Of a stretch of DNA of 56,180 nucleotides, positions 18,199-29,264 are shown piece by piece. The position numbers and the translations under genes were made by a program. The notes under the pieces were generated by a model, which was not told the origin of the DNA, searched no databases, and worked only from the letters and a program-made list of their open reading frames with translations. Positions within the stretch are counted from its first letter, which is position 1. Every line of letters starts with the position of its first letter. Origin of the DNA: Deltaproteobacteria bacterium (GTDB lineage Bacteria; SAR324; NAC60-12); the NCBI GenBank assembly GCA_002683785.1, contig NYUB01000088.1, forward strand, positions 5,160 through 61,339, read 5' to 3'.

Positions 18199-20739
18199 AT
18201 GAAGGGCCGTCTCCTTCTCCTGGTTTATATTCCCACTCTGTTGTTCCTGTCCACGTTGGGAATTCATCTGATTGAATATCAGTTGATGGACAACGAAAAG
18301 TATAGGTACATCTGGGATTGTCTTTACTGGACGATGGTGACGATATCAACAGTAGGATTTGGAGACATCCATCCCATTCATACCCCTGGTAGAATTTTCA
18401 CCTTATTTGTTATCGCTGGAGGTGTTGTTGGATATTCTCTGGTGATATCCCTGATCACTTCCCGTTTTGCCCAGTACCATTCACGCCGTGAACGCGGACT
18501 GGATTCTGCGGACATCAGCGATCATATCCTCATCTGTTCCGATGATCCGAATTGGATGACTGAAATCCTGATCCAGATCCGTGATTTTGAGGACACCGAA
18601 AAGATCGTCCTGATTGCCCCCTTCGAGGAACATCCTCTACTCACCACCCCCTTTAAAAATCTGATCTGGATCTCTGGTGATGCCTACAAAATGGAGCTGC
18701 TTGTAAAGGCTTCAGCAGTTAAAGCGAGGATTGCCTACGTCTACTACCGGGAAAACAGCAATACCTTGATGACCGTGATGCAGTTGGAAACCATGAGCGG
18801 AGGTAGAATCATTACTCTGGCGCAATACATTGGAGAGGAATATCGAAAGTATTTCGAGGACGTTGGCTGTGACCATGCAGTCGATCCCTATGAACTCTAT
18901 GTTCCGCTGATGATGCAGGCCTACCGATCCCAGGGGGGGCCCTCATGGATCAAACGTATTGTTTACCGCCGTTTGGGTAACACACTTCACACACGTAAGC
19001 TTGAGCCGACACTGGTAGGCTTAACCTGGATGGAATATGTGATTAAATTGAAGTCAAGTCGTGGCATCATGCCGATGGCTGTTGTTGTCGATGAAGTGGT
19101 GATGATCAATCCCGATGCCGATTACGAATTGACCTTGGACGACTCGATACTTCGACTTGAACCTCCTCCTAAAAGACCCAAGGGGGATCATGATGAGGAC
19201 GGAGTTCAATTGATTGGCATGGATGAAATCCCGATCGACGGGCACCTGATCATCAGTTCCGACAACCCGGTGTTTATCAAAAGACTGCTTTCAGAAATGT
19301 CACGGACTGAAATCGAGGAACCAATCAAGATCCTTTCTGAAATCAACCCCTTTGATGACAAGCCGGAAAACCTGAACATCGAATGGATTCATGGTCCTTC
19401 GAATGCCGAGGAATCTTTTCGCAAAGCCAATGCCTCCGAAGCGAAAGTGGCATTCATCGATCACCTCCATGACGGGCAAAACCTGATGGCAGTGCTTAGG
19501 CTCGAACAGGAATCGGACGGAGAGGTTTTCAGTATCTCCACTTATCATGAAAAGGATTTTGACCAGCAACTGCGACGAGTGGGATGCGATTTCTGTCTCC
19601 AGGTCGACGACCTGGTTGCCCCACTGCTTTCACAGTCTGCAGAAAACTCAGGTTTAGGCACCATGATCGAACAGATCCTCTCGGAAGAGCCGAATAGCCA
19701 AAGTCTTTTCGTCCGTAAATTGAAATTCGATTGGGTCCCCAAAAGCTGGGTTGAGACTATTTTGGAAATCAAAAAACAGTGCAACCATCTGGCGGTGGGA
19801 CTTATCCGGCATAGGGAGGGCATTCTCCTGGTCAATCCCCATCCTGAGACGATGATCTATTCTGGCGATAAACTGATTTTCATTGCCCTCGAATCTGCTG
19901 AAAAACGGCAGGTACTTTTTGAACCGAATCATGTTCTCAGCATCGTGGATGAACCACTTCTGAACGGAAAAGAGAGTTCCCGTGAAACGAAGACATCAGA
20001 CGATTCGGCAGACAGACTTTTTCAAGAGGCGATGCAGCTGTCACGGAATCCGGATGATGCGATGGCCTCATACCGGCTCTTTCACCAGGCTGCGATCAAA
20101 GGTCATGCTTTGGCACAGTACAATCTGGGGATCATGATTTTCAACGGGCAAGGAGTTCCCAAAAACCGTGAAGAAGCCTATCACTGGTTCAGGGAATCGG
20201 TGCGCTCCGGAAATTCAAAGGCCAAACGCGTTCTACGCTCCATTCGGGTTTTACGTGAAATCGAAATCACCCGTGAAAACGAAGAAAATGATGATTTTCC
20301 TGAATTCAACCCGGAAATGTTGGAAGGTTTGAATGAGGATCAACGTTACTGGTTTGCCAAAACCGTGGTGGCGATGGTGATGGTGGACGAACACATTGAA
20401 ATCCATGAACGTGCTTTCCTCCATTCGGCCCTTCGTTTGTTGACCAACAACCACCGGGTACAAGAACTCGAAGAAGCGATCCTTCTAGGAAGAATCCCTG
20501 ATATTGATCCAATCAAACTTACAGGAGATAATCCCAAACGGATTTTAGAAAGCCTCATCAATGTTGCGACCATTGATCGTGACTTCGACCAACGGGAGGA
20601 GAAACTGTTTCGACATATCGGTGATGCCCTGGAAATCGATGATAAGTTCATCAACAGCACCATCAAGCTGGGACACACCCGGGTTCAGCAGTTCCGCGCC
20701 AACCAGCTCCGTGCCCCTAACGTTCGTGTACGCATCTGA
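18199..20739 (+). CDS. K+ channel (TVGFGD filter) with tandem RCK/TrkA-like domains, Sel1-like repeats and TerB-like C-terminus
   Basis: WTMVTISTVGFGDIHP selectivity filter; two repeats of IxDHILICSDDPNW... / GHLIISSDNPVF...; Sel1-like ALAQYNLGIMIFNGQGVPKNREEAYHWFRESV; acidic helical C-terminus WFAKTVVAMVMVDEHIEIHERAFL. Confidence 0.85.
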   Translation: MKGRLLLLVYIPTLLFLSTLGIHLIEYQLMDNEKYRYIWDCLYWTMVTISTVGFGDIHPIHTPGRIFTLFVIAGGVVGYSLVISLITSRFAQYHSRRERGLDSADISDHILICSDDPNWMTEILIQIRDFEDTEKIVLIAPFEEHPLLTTPFKNLIWISGDAYKMELLVKASAVKARIAYVYYRENSNTLMTVMQLETMSGGRIITLAQYIGEEYRKYFEDVGCDHAVDPYELYVPLMMQAYRSQGGPSWIKRIVYRRLGNTLHTRKLEPTLVGLTWMEYVIKLKSSRGIMPMAVVVDEVVMINPDADYELTLDDSILRLEPPPKRPKGDHDEDGVQLIGMDEIPIDGHLIISSDNPVFIKRLLSEMSRTEIEEPIKILSEINPFDDKPENLNIEWIHGPSNAEESFRKANASEAKVAFIDHLHDGQNLMAVLRLEQESDGEVFSISTYHEKDFDQQLRRVGCDFCLQVDDLVAPLLSQSAENSGLGTMIEQILSEEPNSQSLFVRKLKFDWVPKSWVETILEIKKQCNHLAVGLIRHREGILLVNPHPETMIYSGDKLIFIALESAEKRQVLFEPNHVLSIVDEPLLNGKESSRETKTSDDSADRLFQEAMQLSRNPDDAMASYRLFHQAAIKGHALAQYNLGIMIFNGQGVPKNREEAYHWFRESVRSGNSKAKRVLRSIRVLREIEITRENEENDDFPEFNPEMLEGLNEDQRYWFAKTVVAMVMVDEHIEIHERAFLHSALRLLTNNHRVQELEEAILLGRIPDIDPIKLTGDNPKRILESLINVATIDRDFDQREEKLFRHIGDALEIDDKFINSTIKLGHTRVQQFRANQLRAPNVRVRI

Positions 20740-20752
20740 ACAGATTTGAAAC

Positions 20753-21595
20753 TTAGGCAGCCAGTGGAGAGGCTTCAGCCTGTTTCAATTTACGATGTCG
20801 GAATTCACCCCAGATGGCAGCTCCAGCGGCGCCTGCATAAATCGAGTCAATGTGAGAACGGATCTGGACCTCCAGCTTCTGATCTGAGGCCTGTTCCAAG
20901 AGAGCCCTGCACAATCCTTCATCCTGAGCCAACCCACCTGTCACCAAAACCGTATTTTCCCTGACTTTGATGGCCTTGAGCAGCTTGATAAGACGTCCTG
21001 CCATCGAAAGATGAATCCCTTTGAGGATGTTCTGGGAACTGATGCCGCGAGAAACCATGTTGATCACATCCGTTTCCGCGAGCACCGCGCAGATGGAGCT
21101 CACCGTCTCTGGATCATCGGCCTGCAGGGATAGCGATCCCACTTCATCCTGAGCGACCCCTAGGTAACGAGCAATGTTTTCAAGAAACTGTCCGGTTCCG
21201 GAGGCACACTGGCTGGTCATTTTGTAGGAAAGTACTTTACCGTGTTCATCGATGCTGATGGCCCGGCCATGAAGAGCCCCGATGTCCACCAGTGAACGTG
21301 CTGAAGGTTCCAGAAACGATGCCCCCCGTGCATGGGTTGTCATCGAATAAAAATGACCTGTTCTGAAATCAACATTCTCCCCCTCACCTGTTGTAGCAAC
21401 ATACTCGACTTCTTCAGGATCGATATCGGTTTTTTTCAACAACCAACGGTAATCTTCTTCTGCCAGTTGGTTTGGATCGCGCTTTCGAATACGACTGGTG
21501 TGCTTGGCAAGCCATTCGATGGCCCCCTCTTCAATGCGGAAAAGGACGCTTTTTATGGAATTGGTGCCGATGTCGATCCCTGCAGTAATGGTCAT
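20753..21595 (-). CDS. bcrD: benzoyl-CoA reductase, ASKHA ATPase subunit (delta)
   Basis: [66 protein letters not shown]; last gene in bcrCBAD order. Confidence 0.9.
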   Translation of the reverse strand: MTITAGIDIGTNSIKSVLFRIEEGAIEWLAKHTSRIRKRDPNQLAEEDYRWLLKKTDIDPEEVEYVATTGEGENVDFRTGHFYSMTTHARGASFLEPSARSLVDIGALHGRAISIDEHGKVLSYKMTSQCASGTGQFLENIARYLGVAQDEVGSLSLQADDPETVSSICAVLAETDVINMVSRGISSQNILKGIHLSMAGRLIKLLKAIKVRENTVLVTGGLAQDEGLCRALLEQASDQKLEVQIRSHIDSIYAGAAGAAIWGEFRHRKLKQAEASPLAA

Positions 21596-22914
21596 GCGTG
21601 TTCCTCCATTGCTCGATGTGCAAAGGTGGCGGCTCCCAGTGCCCCGGTATAGATCGATCCCGGGTCGATGTTGACCGTCACTTCTCCATAATTTTCTTGA
21701 ATCAATCCCTTTAGTGCCATCACGGCAGCCTCGTTGTTGGCGACTCCTCCTGTGAAAGTGAACTGATCGCTGATTCCTCCTGAACGTGAAAGCAGGGACA
21801 TAGCACGCAGGATGATCGCACGGTGTAATCCTGCAAGAATGTCCTCGCGTTCTTCTCCAAGTGCCAAACGGTCGCGTAGTTCAGCGCCTGCAAACACAGT
21901 ACACGTGGAGTTGATCCTAACTTTCCTGGTGGCCTTCATGGCCATTGGCCCGAGTTCGTGAAGTCCGACATTCATTTCGTCGGCGATGTAGCCCAGGTAG
22001 CGCCCGCAACCTGCAGCACAGCGGTCGTTCATTTGAAAACTGCTGACGATTCCGGATGGATCGACCTGGATTGCCTTGGTGTCCTGTCCTCCAATGTCGA
22101 GCACGGTACGGGTTTCTGGATACATGATGTGCGCACCCAGGCCATGGCAGAGAATTTCTGAACGGATATGGTCTTTCGAAAAAGGAAGTCGGGCACGTCC
22201 ATAACCGGTTCCAACCACATAACTCTCTTCCAGTTCGATGTTGTATGCCTGTTCGACCTTTTCAAGAATGATGTTTTTTTGAGACTCAAGTTCTGGTGTG
22301 ACTTTGAGCATGCGTTGCAAGGCTTGAAGCATCATCATACGGGCATCACCCTCACCAAAATGATTTTCCACTTCAATGATCGAACGGTCATAGACGTTCA
22401 GCAACAAGTCGAAGGAAAGCCCGAGTTCCCTGGCGCTGGCCTCACCAATGGCTAGGTACCGGGAACCGGCAATGTCTCTGAAAAAATCTGATTTCCGGGA
22501 TGCACCGGGCGCAAACAATTCGGGTGCCTCCTCTCGGAGTTGATGGAAGATTTTACGTAGGGCATCTGCGATGATGGTCTTTTCACGGCTGGCAAATCGG
22601 TTTCCGGAAGCATTCGTATGGCAAACCGATTCCAGGTCTGCTAATTGTTCCATGAATTGTTCTAGGCGAAATGTGCGTTCCAGTCCTGAAAGAAATTCTT
22701 CAAGGTTTTCAAACAGTGTTGAGACCGGTTCCAACGACTGCCGAACCAGGTTGATCCTTGTATTGACCAGTGCCTCTTCTTTGGCAACAGACGCTGCAAT
22801 ATCATAGTTGGATCGTGAATTGGTGATGCCTCTTCCCAGAATCTGCTGCTCTTCATCCAGAATCAGTGCTTTAGTGGTGGTAGATCCTAAATCGATCCCG
22901 ACGAAGCACTTCAT
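21592..22914 (-). CDS. bcrA: benzoyl-CoA reductase, ASKHA ATPase subunit (alpha)
   Basis: [88 protein letters not shown]. Confidence 0.92.
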   Translation of the reverse strand: MKCFVGIDLGSTTTKALILDEEQQILGRGITNSRSNYDIAASVAKEEALVNTRINLVRQSLEPVSTLFENLEEFLSGLERTFRLEQFMEQLADLESVCHTNASGNRFASREKTIIADALRKIFHQLREEAPELFAPGASRKSDFFRDIAGSRYLAIGEASARELGLSFDLLLNVYDRSIIEVENHFGEGDARMMMLQALQRMLKVTPELESQKNIILEKVEQAYNIELEESYVVGTGYGRARLPFSKDHIRSEILCHGLGAHIMYPETRTVLDIGGQDTKAIQVDPSGIVSSFQMNDRCAAGCGRYLGYIADEMNVGLHELGPMAMKATRKVRINSTCTVFAGAELRDRLALGEEREDILAGLHRAIILRAMSLLSRSGGISDQFTFTGGVANNEAAVMALKGLIQENYGEVTVNIDPGSIYTGALGAATFAHRAMEEHA

Positions 22915-24215
22915 GCTGCCACTCCTTCGGAAAAACCACCTCCACGTTTTTGGTTGATCATCTGAAAATAACTCTCCAGACGGTTTTTGACGTTGGCTCC
23001 TGAAAAATACCTTGGATCAACCAAGTCGGTTTCAATAAAAGCTCCGGGTTTGCCTGTGCGTTTTTCAACTTCACGCAGGAGCAGTAGTTGGCCTGCAGAG
23101 AAACTGTTGCAGCTTTTGATCGAATTGATCAACAGTCCGTCTGCCTGATAATCCTCAACATAATTGGAAAGCATCTCGGCACGACTTGGCAGGTTGAGGT
23201 TGGTGTAGCAACCGAGGCAGTAGTCTGCCATTGATTCCAGGGGGTGATCTGGATCATGCCGGAATCCAAAATCATAGACTCCTCCGACTTTGGTGTAGGT
23301 ACTCGCCACAACCACGGCTCCTTCTTCGTAGAACATCTTCCAGAACTCGCGGAAGCTGGTCCAGTTTGGCGGTCCCTCCACCACCAGACGGTATTTTTCA
23401 TCCTTCATCTCCCCATCCGGAGTGATCGGTCCCTCTCCCTTTTCAAGGCGTTCTGCAATTTCTGATCGAAGGGTACGGTAGTATTCACTGGCATCCTCTG
23501 TTCCCCGGAAAGCAGTAAAAATGGGACCGATGTAATAAACACCACCGAAATAGGCATCGATCGGCGAAGGCCGGTTTTTGGCAGTTTGAAGAACCCAGAC
23601 CAGGTCTTCTTCAGACTTGGCGGATTCACGCATGTATTCACGGAGACGGTCGATATCGAATTTGACTCCGCTGACCCGTTCCAGAGTCGGGATGACTTCC
23701 TCCCGAAGTTGTTTGACGACATAATCACGCATGTTTTCGTTGATCGTTCCGTCTCCCTGATAGGGAATGTGAAGCATTGATGTTTCGCAGTCATACTGCT
23801 CCCGAACCAGTTCGAACCACTTCATGAAGGTGAAACAACCTGTGTAGGAAAGCAGCAGCAGATCCGGCTTCGGCAGGGTTTCTCCCGTCGGACCGATATT
23901 CCCCTGAGCCATCATTCCAAGGTCCGCCTTGACGTAGGTACAGACGTCTTCAGAATGTCCGGATCGTTCGGCTTCCATGATCATCCGTCCGGTTTTCTTG
24001 CGCATGCCGTTCTGCAGGGCATTGATTTCGGGAAGGTTGCGTGCCATGTCGAAGCACATCAGCAGTTCATTGATGTTGCCGGGAACAAAGGTCGATACGA
24101 CTTTTCTCCCTTGCTGAGGTGCCTGGGCGAGTTCATGGAAATTGGCTGAAATCATTTGCTTCTGCTTTTCCATGGAATCTTCCTTGATTGCATCGGGTGG
24201 AGTCATTTGGCTCAT
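22911..24215 (-). CDS. bcrB: benzoyl-CoA reductase subunit B (HgdB/FldC-like fold)
   Basis: [117 protein letters not shown]. Confidence 0.92.
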   Translation of the reverse strand: MSQMTPPDAIKEDSMEKQKQMISANFHELAQAPQQGRKVVSTFVPGNINELLMCFDMARNLPEINALQNGMRKKTGRMIMEAERSGHSEDVCTYVKADLGMMAQGNIGPTGETLPKPDLLLLSYTGCFTFMKWFELVREQYDCETSMLHIPYQGDGTINENMRDYVVKQLREEVIPTLERVSGVKFDIDRLREYMRESAKSEEDLVWVLQTAKNRPSPIDAYFGGVYYIGPIFTAFRGTEDASEYYRTLRSEIAERLEKGEGPITPDGEMKDEKYRLVVEGPPNWTSFREFWKMFYEEGAVVVASTYTKVGGVYDFGFRHDPDHPLESMADYCLGCYTNLNLPSRAEMLSNYVEDYQADGLLINSIKSCNSFSAGQLLLLREVEKRTGKPGAFIETDLVDPRYFSGANVKNRLESYFQMINQKRGGGFSEGVAA

Positions 24216-24321
24216 TGTTGCTCCTTTCTATTGATGAAGTTGAAACTGAACCGGTTGCAGATCCCGGATCGCAAACAGGCTTCAGTCAAATCCCAGAGGT
24301 TTGGTTGCATCATGTTCATGG

Positions 24322-25503
24322 TCAGGCACTCCAGAGCTTGATGGAATCTGCAAAAGTTCCAGCCTGTTCACGAATCGGCTGCATCTGTCCTGAATTTTCA
24401 GCATATTTGAATGCAGTGTAAGGTATGTTTTCTTCTGCCAGACAGTTCTGCAGCATCGGCCGGTCGAGCAAAGCCGGGTCACAAAAACTGGGTGCGGCAA
24501 AGATCACTCCTTCCGCCTGGTTTTTCCGAACGGCTTCCACCAGATATTGTCCCTTGTCAGACGTTACCGGCACATACTTGGCAGAAGTCTCATTGGAGTG
24601 GTTGAGAAAACCGTCCGCCAGGTTTTCCAGAGGATCTCCAGAAGTTGGCACATCCTCGAGAAGCCAGCGTGTGACAAGCATGAAATCATCATCCACGATG
24701 TAGCATCCGGCCATTTCGATGGATCGGATCAAATTCAAAGGAGGCTGTTCACAGAAAACTCCACTGACGACAACCCGGCAGTTATCCCGCATCACCTGTT
24801 CCTCCTTCTCGACGGCTGAAATGTAATCCCGGATCAGTTGGGTATGTTCCTCCACAGGCAACACCATTCCGGCCCGGATGACGAGGTAGACATCCGGGCT
24901 GGGGGTTTTCCAGGGGCGTTTTGCACGATAGTGATAAAGGTCCTGAATCGCTCTTCGGTTTTCATTGTAGACTTCGATCGATTTCCATAAATCATCTGGA
25001 CTGATCTGCTTTCCTGAAAGCTTTTCAAGATCACTCAGCAACTGCTTCAGTTCATTGACGTAGTAACTTCCTCCGATGTCCCTGGCGTAGTTTTGGGGGA
25101 CATCGAAATAGCGCACATACTTGTCTTCGAACATCAGTTGCCACATGCCTGATAGGTTGCGGATCACATCACAGATGCTGGGAAACAGCATGCCGTCCAG
25201 AACGTCGAGCCTTCCTGTCAAACCGAGTTCGATGGTGGATCTTGGAATGCGGCAAATGTAACTCTGGTAGTAGGCATCCCCCTGGATGACTTCCAACTGG
25301 TCTCCTCCGCCGAGGATCCCCACCGGCAGCATTCCTGCTGCATGGATGATTTCTCTCGGGACGTAAACGGGCATATAGCCGATCACCTTTCGTCCCTTTT
25401 CTGCAGCTTTCCATTCTCGTACCTCTGAAAATTCAAGATCATCGAATAGCCGACGGCAGCGATCGACGATGGCCGCGCTACCACCATTTTGAAAGTTGTT
25501 CAT
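24322..25503 (-). CDS. bcrC: benzoyl-CoA reductase subunit C
   Basis: GYMPVYVPREIIHAAGMLPVGILGGGDQLEVIQGDAYYQSYICRIPRSTIELGLTGRLDVLDGMLFPSICDVIRNLSGMWQLMF. Confidence 0.93.
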   Translation of the reverse strand: MNNFQNGGSAAIVDRCRRLFDDLEFSEVREWKAAEKGRKVIGYMPVYVPREIIHAAGMLPVGILGGGDQLEVIQGDAYYQSYICRIPRSTIELGLTGRLDVLDGMLFPSICDVIRNLSGMWQLMFEDKYVRYFDVPQNYARDIGGSYYVNELKQLLSDLEKLSGKQISPDDLWKSIEVYNENRRAIQDLYHYRAKRPWKTPSPDVYLVIRAGMVLPVEEHTQLIRDYISAVEKEEQVMRDNCRVVVSGVFCEQPPLNLIRSIEMAGCYIVDDDFMLVTRWLLEDVPTSGDPLENLADGFLNHSNETSAKYVPVTSDKGQYLVEAVRKNQAEGVIFAAPSFCDPALLDRPMLQNCLAEENIPYTAFKYAENSGQMQPIREQAGTFADSIKLWSA

Positions 25504-25504
25504 T

Positions 25505-26272
25505 TCAACAGTCCTCCCATTTTGGGGGACGCTTTTCGAGAAAGGATTGCAACCCTTCCACGGCGTCTCCGGTTTTCATCAATTGCTCAAGATACAGTTC
25601 CTCAACGGCCGATAGTTTACGTTTCAGATTTCCAATCACCCCTTTGCGGGCAGCTAGAACTGCATGGCGCAGAGAACTCGCACTTTTTGATGCCAGATGC
25701 TTCTGGAAGTAGACCCGTGCCGCTTTTTCAGGATCCTCATCGACTTGGTTCAGAAGTCCGATCCGCAAGGCTTCATCAGCCCCCACACTGCGTCCTGAAA
25801 AAAGCAGGTCTTCTGCATTCGACTGACCGATACGCCATGGAAGCAGACAAGAAGCTGCCGGAGCGATCACTCCCAGCATGATTTCCGGCTGTCCCATCTG
25901 GGCATCTGGTGCGGCGTACAACTGAGATCCTGCACAGGCCAGTTCGAGCCCTCCGCCAAGACACTGGCCTCGGATGACGACCAGCACCGGGTAGGGAAGA
26001 CCAAGCATCTTCAGCAGCAGTTGGTGGAAATCATGCAGCATGGCCTCACACTGTTCCGGAAGATGTTCCTCAACGCTGGCCCCAAAACTGAAATGCGGAC
26101 CTTCTGCATCCAGCAGGAGGCCACGAAGTTTTGGATTCCCGGAATGTTTTTCGAGTTCTTCTGAAATAGCCCTGATCATTTCGGAATCGAGGATGTTTGC
26201 CTTGGGACGTGCCAGTCTTAGGCGGAGCAATGTCCCATTCTCCTCGATCCAGGAGCCTACAGGATCCGTCAT
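25505..26272 (-). CDS. dch: cyclohexa-1,5-diene-1-carbonyl-CoA hydratase (enoyl-CoA hydratase family)
   Basis: Crotonase fold (NILDSEMIRAI, GPHFSFGASVEEHL, RGQCLGGGLELACAGSQLYAAPDAQMGQPEI); ATGA overlap with oah; operon context. Confidence 0.88.
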   Translation of the reverse strand: MTDPVGSWIEENGTLLRLRLARPKANILDSEMIRAISEELEKHSGNPKLRGLLLDAEGPHFSFGASVEEHLPEQCEAMLHDFHQLLLKMLGLPYPVLVVIRGQCLGGGLELACAGSQLYAAPDAQMGQPEIMLGVIAPAASCLLPWRIGQSNAEDLLFSGRSVGADEALRIGLLNQVDEDPEKAARVYFQKHLASKSASSLRHAVLAARKGVIGNLKRKLSAVEELYLEQLMKTGDAVEGLQSFLEKRPPKWEDC

Positions 26273-27387
26273 GATGCTTTTCGATCCAGCCCAGGCATCA
26301 GTGCATCGGTGAATTCCTCCGACCAACGCTGTCCCTGGGCAAGTGCACGGCGCAGGGCGACAAAGTCCACTTCCCGTTGGGTTTTTGTTCCTTCATTGAA
26401 AGCCCTGAACCCTGCTCTTGCTTCGGTCATCATGTTGTTCGCAAGCCACGCGCGTGCATCTTCCTTGTTGCGATTCCAGGCTTCGAGTTTAGGCTTTCTC
26501 AGTTCCTCGACAGTTTTGGTCATGCAGTCCGGAAACGTATAGAGCAGTTTGGTACAGAGAGCCTCGACGGCTTCATCCAATAAAGACAGATCCGTCGTTC
26601 CACTTTTCAGCAAAGTCTTGGCCTCGGTCAAGGCCTCTCCAGTTTTGTTCTCACCGTAAGCAAAACTGCCCCATGGATCGAACATCTGCTGTGTCTCCAC
26701 CAGAGGATTTGGCAGCCACTCGCCTTCAACCCTCAGGGCAGGAACGATTCCACTGATCATTCCATTGAGATAAACCTTGTGTGCTGACCAGACTTCGCAG
26801 AGCGTTCCGGATTCCATGGCCTTTTCTCCTGTCATCATCACCGGCAGAAAGTCCGTCGAACCGCCGATGGGAGCTGACCCATGTTTGGGACCTGCCTGGC
26901 CGAATCGGGCCAGATCCTGTGCGATCGAAAAATCACAGGCCATCCCGATTTCCTGGCCCCCTCCGACACGCATTCCATTGACCCTGCATACGACTGGTTT
27001 GTCGCAGGACAGGATGGATGAAACCATATCGTTGAAAAGCCTCATGTATTGTCGATACTCCTGTGGCCTGCCTGCATAATACTCGGCATATTCCTTGGTG
27101 TTTCCTCCGGTGCAAAAGGCTCTGTCCCCACTGCCGGTGAAAACTACGGCAACACTGTCACGTTCATTGGAAGCCTTGCGGAAGGCGAGGATCGCACCCT
27201 TGACCATCTCGGTGGTGTAGGAATTGTACTGTGCGGGATTATCCAGCGTGATCCAGATGTTGAAGAGACCTTTGACGGCCTGGCCATCCGAACCAAGCAC
27301 AGGTTTTTTTTCATACAGAATTCCTGGAAAATCCTGTCCGGAATCAAAATTATGATCTTTGTAGTTGAAATCCGACTCGGTTGTCAT
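26269..27387 (-). CDS. oah: 6-oxocyclohex-1-ene-1-carbonyl-CoA hydrolase (BamA/Oah)
   Basis: NPAQYNSYTTEMVKGAI, AFCTGGNTKEYAEYYAGRPQEYRQYMRLFNDMVSSILSCDKPVVCRVNGMRVGGGQEIGMACDFSIAQDLARFGQAGPKHGSAPIGGSTDFLP, the diagnostic ring-opening hydrolase segment. Confidence 0.96.
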   Translation of the reverse strand: MTTESDFNYKDHNFDSGQDFPGILYEKKPVLGSDGQAVKGLFNIWITLDNPAQYNSYTTEMVKGAILAFRKASNERDSVAVVFTGSGDRAFCTGGNTKEYAEYYAGRPQEYRQYMRLFNDMVSSILSCDKPVVCRVNGMRVGGGQEIGMACDFSIAQDLARFGQAGPKHGSAPIGGSTDFLPVMMTGEKAMESGTLCEVWSAHKVYLNGMISGIVPALRVEGEWLPNPLVETQQMFDPWGSFAYGENKTGEALTEAKTLLKSGTTDLSLLDEAVEALCTKLLYTFPDCMTKTVEELRKPKLEAWNRNKEDARAWLANNMMTEARAGFRAFNEGTKTQREVDFVALRRALAQGQRWSEEFTDALMPGLDRKAS

Positions 27388-27405
27388 TGTTAGTCCTTTG
27401 TGTGT

Positions 27406-28473
27406 TCATGGAACCAGAACAGCACGCTTCGTGAGTTCGTGCCGTTGGGCTGCATTGAAAATATTCTGGATTGAATCCAGAGGGTACTGCTCAACGAAAG
27501 GAGCCACTGCAACGCTTCCGTTCATCACGAGTTCTAGAGCTGCGGGATATAGTTCAGGGGCACATCCCCAGTTTCCCAGGGCACGTGCGTCAAAGGCCAT
27601 CAGGTTTGACAATCGAAGTTCAAACCGATCCATGGTGAATCCAACCACACAAAGTGTCCCCCCATGGGTAAGAAGACCGAATGCGGTTTTTTGACCTGCA
27701 ACGCTTCCGGAACATTCAAAGAGGTACCATTCCTGTGCAGGAAGTCCTTGATTTTCAGCAAATTCGAGAATCCTTTTTTTAAATTCCCGTCCTTCCACCT
27801 CACGTGCGTCAAGGGCCAAGGCCGCACCGTTTTGCCGAACGCTTTCAAGCCTGCTCGCATCAATGTCGATCGCCACCACTGAAGCCCCTAGTGCTGCACA
27901 GATCTGCACGGCATAGCCTCCAATGCCTCCTGCTCCAATAACGACCGCTAAATCACCCTTTCCAATTCCTGAACGAACTGCAGCTTGATAAGGTGTAGTG
28001 ACCGCGTCTGCGATCACCGATACATCGGCTAGAGTCAATCCAGCAGCTTCAAGTTTTGTCTCATCCACTTCGCATAGTCCATATTCTGGGACCCTAACGT
28101 GGGAAGCGAATCCACCCTGAATGTCATTGCCTGGCATTTTCTGGCTACGGCAGATGGTTCCTCGCCCCCTGAGGCAGAGACCGCATTTCCCACAGGGAAT
28201 GACAGCCGGTATGATCACTTTTTTCCCCACCCAGCTTTCTGCACCTTCACCTGCTTCAAGAACCAGTCCGCTGATCTCATGTCCTAAAATTAAAGGAAGA
28301 GGGTGGTTCGGACGGACTCCATCAAAATAATAGCCAAGGTCCGTATGACAGACTCCGCATCCGGACACCTCGACTAAAAGCTCTGCCGACACCGGAGAAG
28401 GTAGATCAAACTCCTTTCTCACCAGGGGTTTCCCTGCTTCCTCCATTTGCCATGCGTAGCCCTTCTGCATCAT
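27406..28473 (-). CDS. had: 6-hydroxycyclohex-1-ene-1-carbonyl-CoA dehydrogenase (Zn alcohol dehydrogenase family)
   Basis: [78 protein letters not shown]; first gene of the operon. Confidence 0.9.
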   Translation of the reverse strand: MMQKGYAWQMEEAGKPLVRKEFDLPSPVSAELLVEVSGCGVCHTDLGYYFDGVRPNHPLPLILGHEISGLVLEAGEGAESWVGKKVIIPAVIPCGKCGLCLRGRGTICRSQKMPGNDIQGGFASHVRVPEYGLCEVDETKLEAAGLTLADVSVIADAVTTPYQAAVRSGIGKGDLAVVIGAGGIGGYAVQICAALGASVVAIDIDASRLESVRQNGAALALDAREVEGREFKKRILEFAENQGLPAQEWYLFECSGSVAGQKTAFGLLTHGGTLCVVGFTMDRFELRLSNLMAFDARALGNWGCAPELYPAALELVMNGSVAVAPFVEQYPLDSIQNIFNAAQRHELTKRAVLVP

Positions 28474-28657
28474 TTCTCCTCTTGATTATGATTAAAGTGG
28501 TATTGTTGTACCTGTTTCGAGATTATACTGAAATCGGTGCCTGTCAAGAAAAAAATATAAATAAGTACCAAAATACATCTTTTTACTTGAAAAAATTGAA
28601 TGACGGGCTCAGGATGGAATGAATTCATGAAGATGAACAATTCTTCAGAGGAGGAAC

Positions 28658-29053
28658 ATGGATATTCTTCACCCTTCCGGATGGACACCTCCGAAGGGTT
28701 ATTCAAATGGAGTTGTGGCCGATCCAGGTCGCTTGGTTTTTATCGCGGGTCAGGTTGGCTGGGATGCTCAACAATGTTTCCAAAGCAATGACCTTGTTCC
28801 GCAGTTTGAACAGGCATTGAGTAATGTTTTGGAAGTGTTATCCGTAGCGGGGGGGAACCCGGAACATATCTGCAGGATGACGGCATACTGTACCGAGAAA
28901 GATGTTTATCTCTCTCATCGTCAAGAACTTGGTCGACTCTGGCAGCGGTTGATGGGAAAACATTATCCTGCAATGAGTATGATTTTTGTTTCTGATTTGT
29001 TGGATCACCCTGGGAAGATCGAACTAGAAGCAACCGCGGTGGTTCCTCATTAA
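28658..29053 (+). CDS. RidA/YjgF/UK114 family protein
   Basis: VADPGRLVFIAGQVGWD...QFEQALSNVLEVLSVAGGNPEHICRMTAYCTEKDVY...HYPAMSMIFVSDLLDHPGKIELEATAVVP. Confidence 0.9.
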   Translation: MDILHPSGWTPPKGYSNGVVADPGRLVFIAGQVGWDAQQCFQSNDLVPQFEQALSNVLEVLSVAGGNPEHICRMTAYCTEKDVYLSHRQELGRLWQRLMGKHYPAMSMIFVSDLLDHPGKIELEATAVVPH

Positions 29054-29264
29054 TGCAAGGATGTTTTTCCTGTGGTTGAGTATGAAGAAGATGAGAGAAA
29101 TCGGAGAGGAAAGCAGATCTACCCTGACCGATAATTCCAGATTCATGAAGCATTCCTTGGAATACAGAAATAGGATTTCTCAGAATGCATAAAAAATGAT
29201 TAAGGTCTTTTTTTTTGACATCCCCAAGGAATTCCTTTAATTTTGATTTTTTTATCGACGGGTA

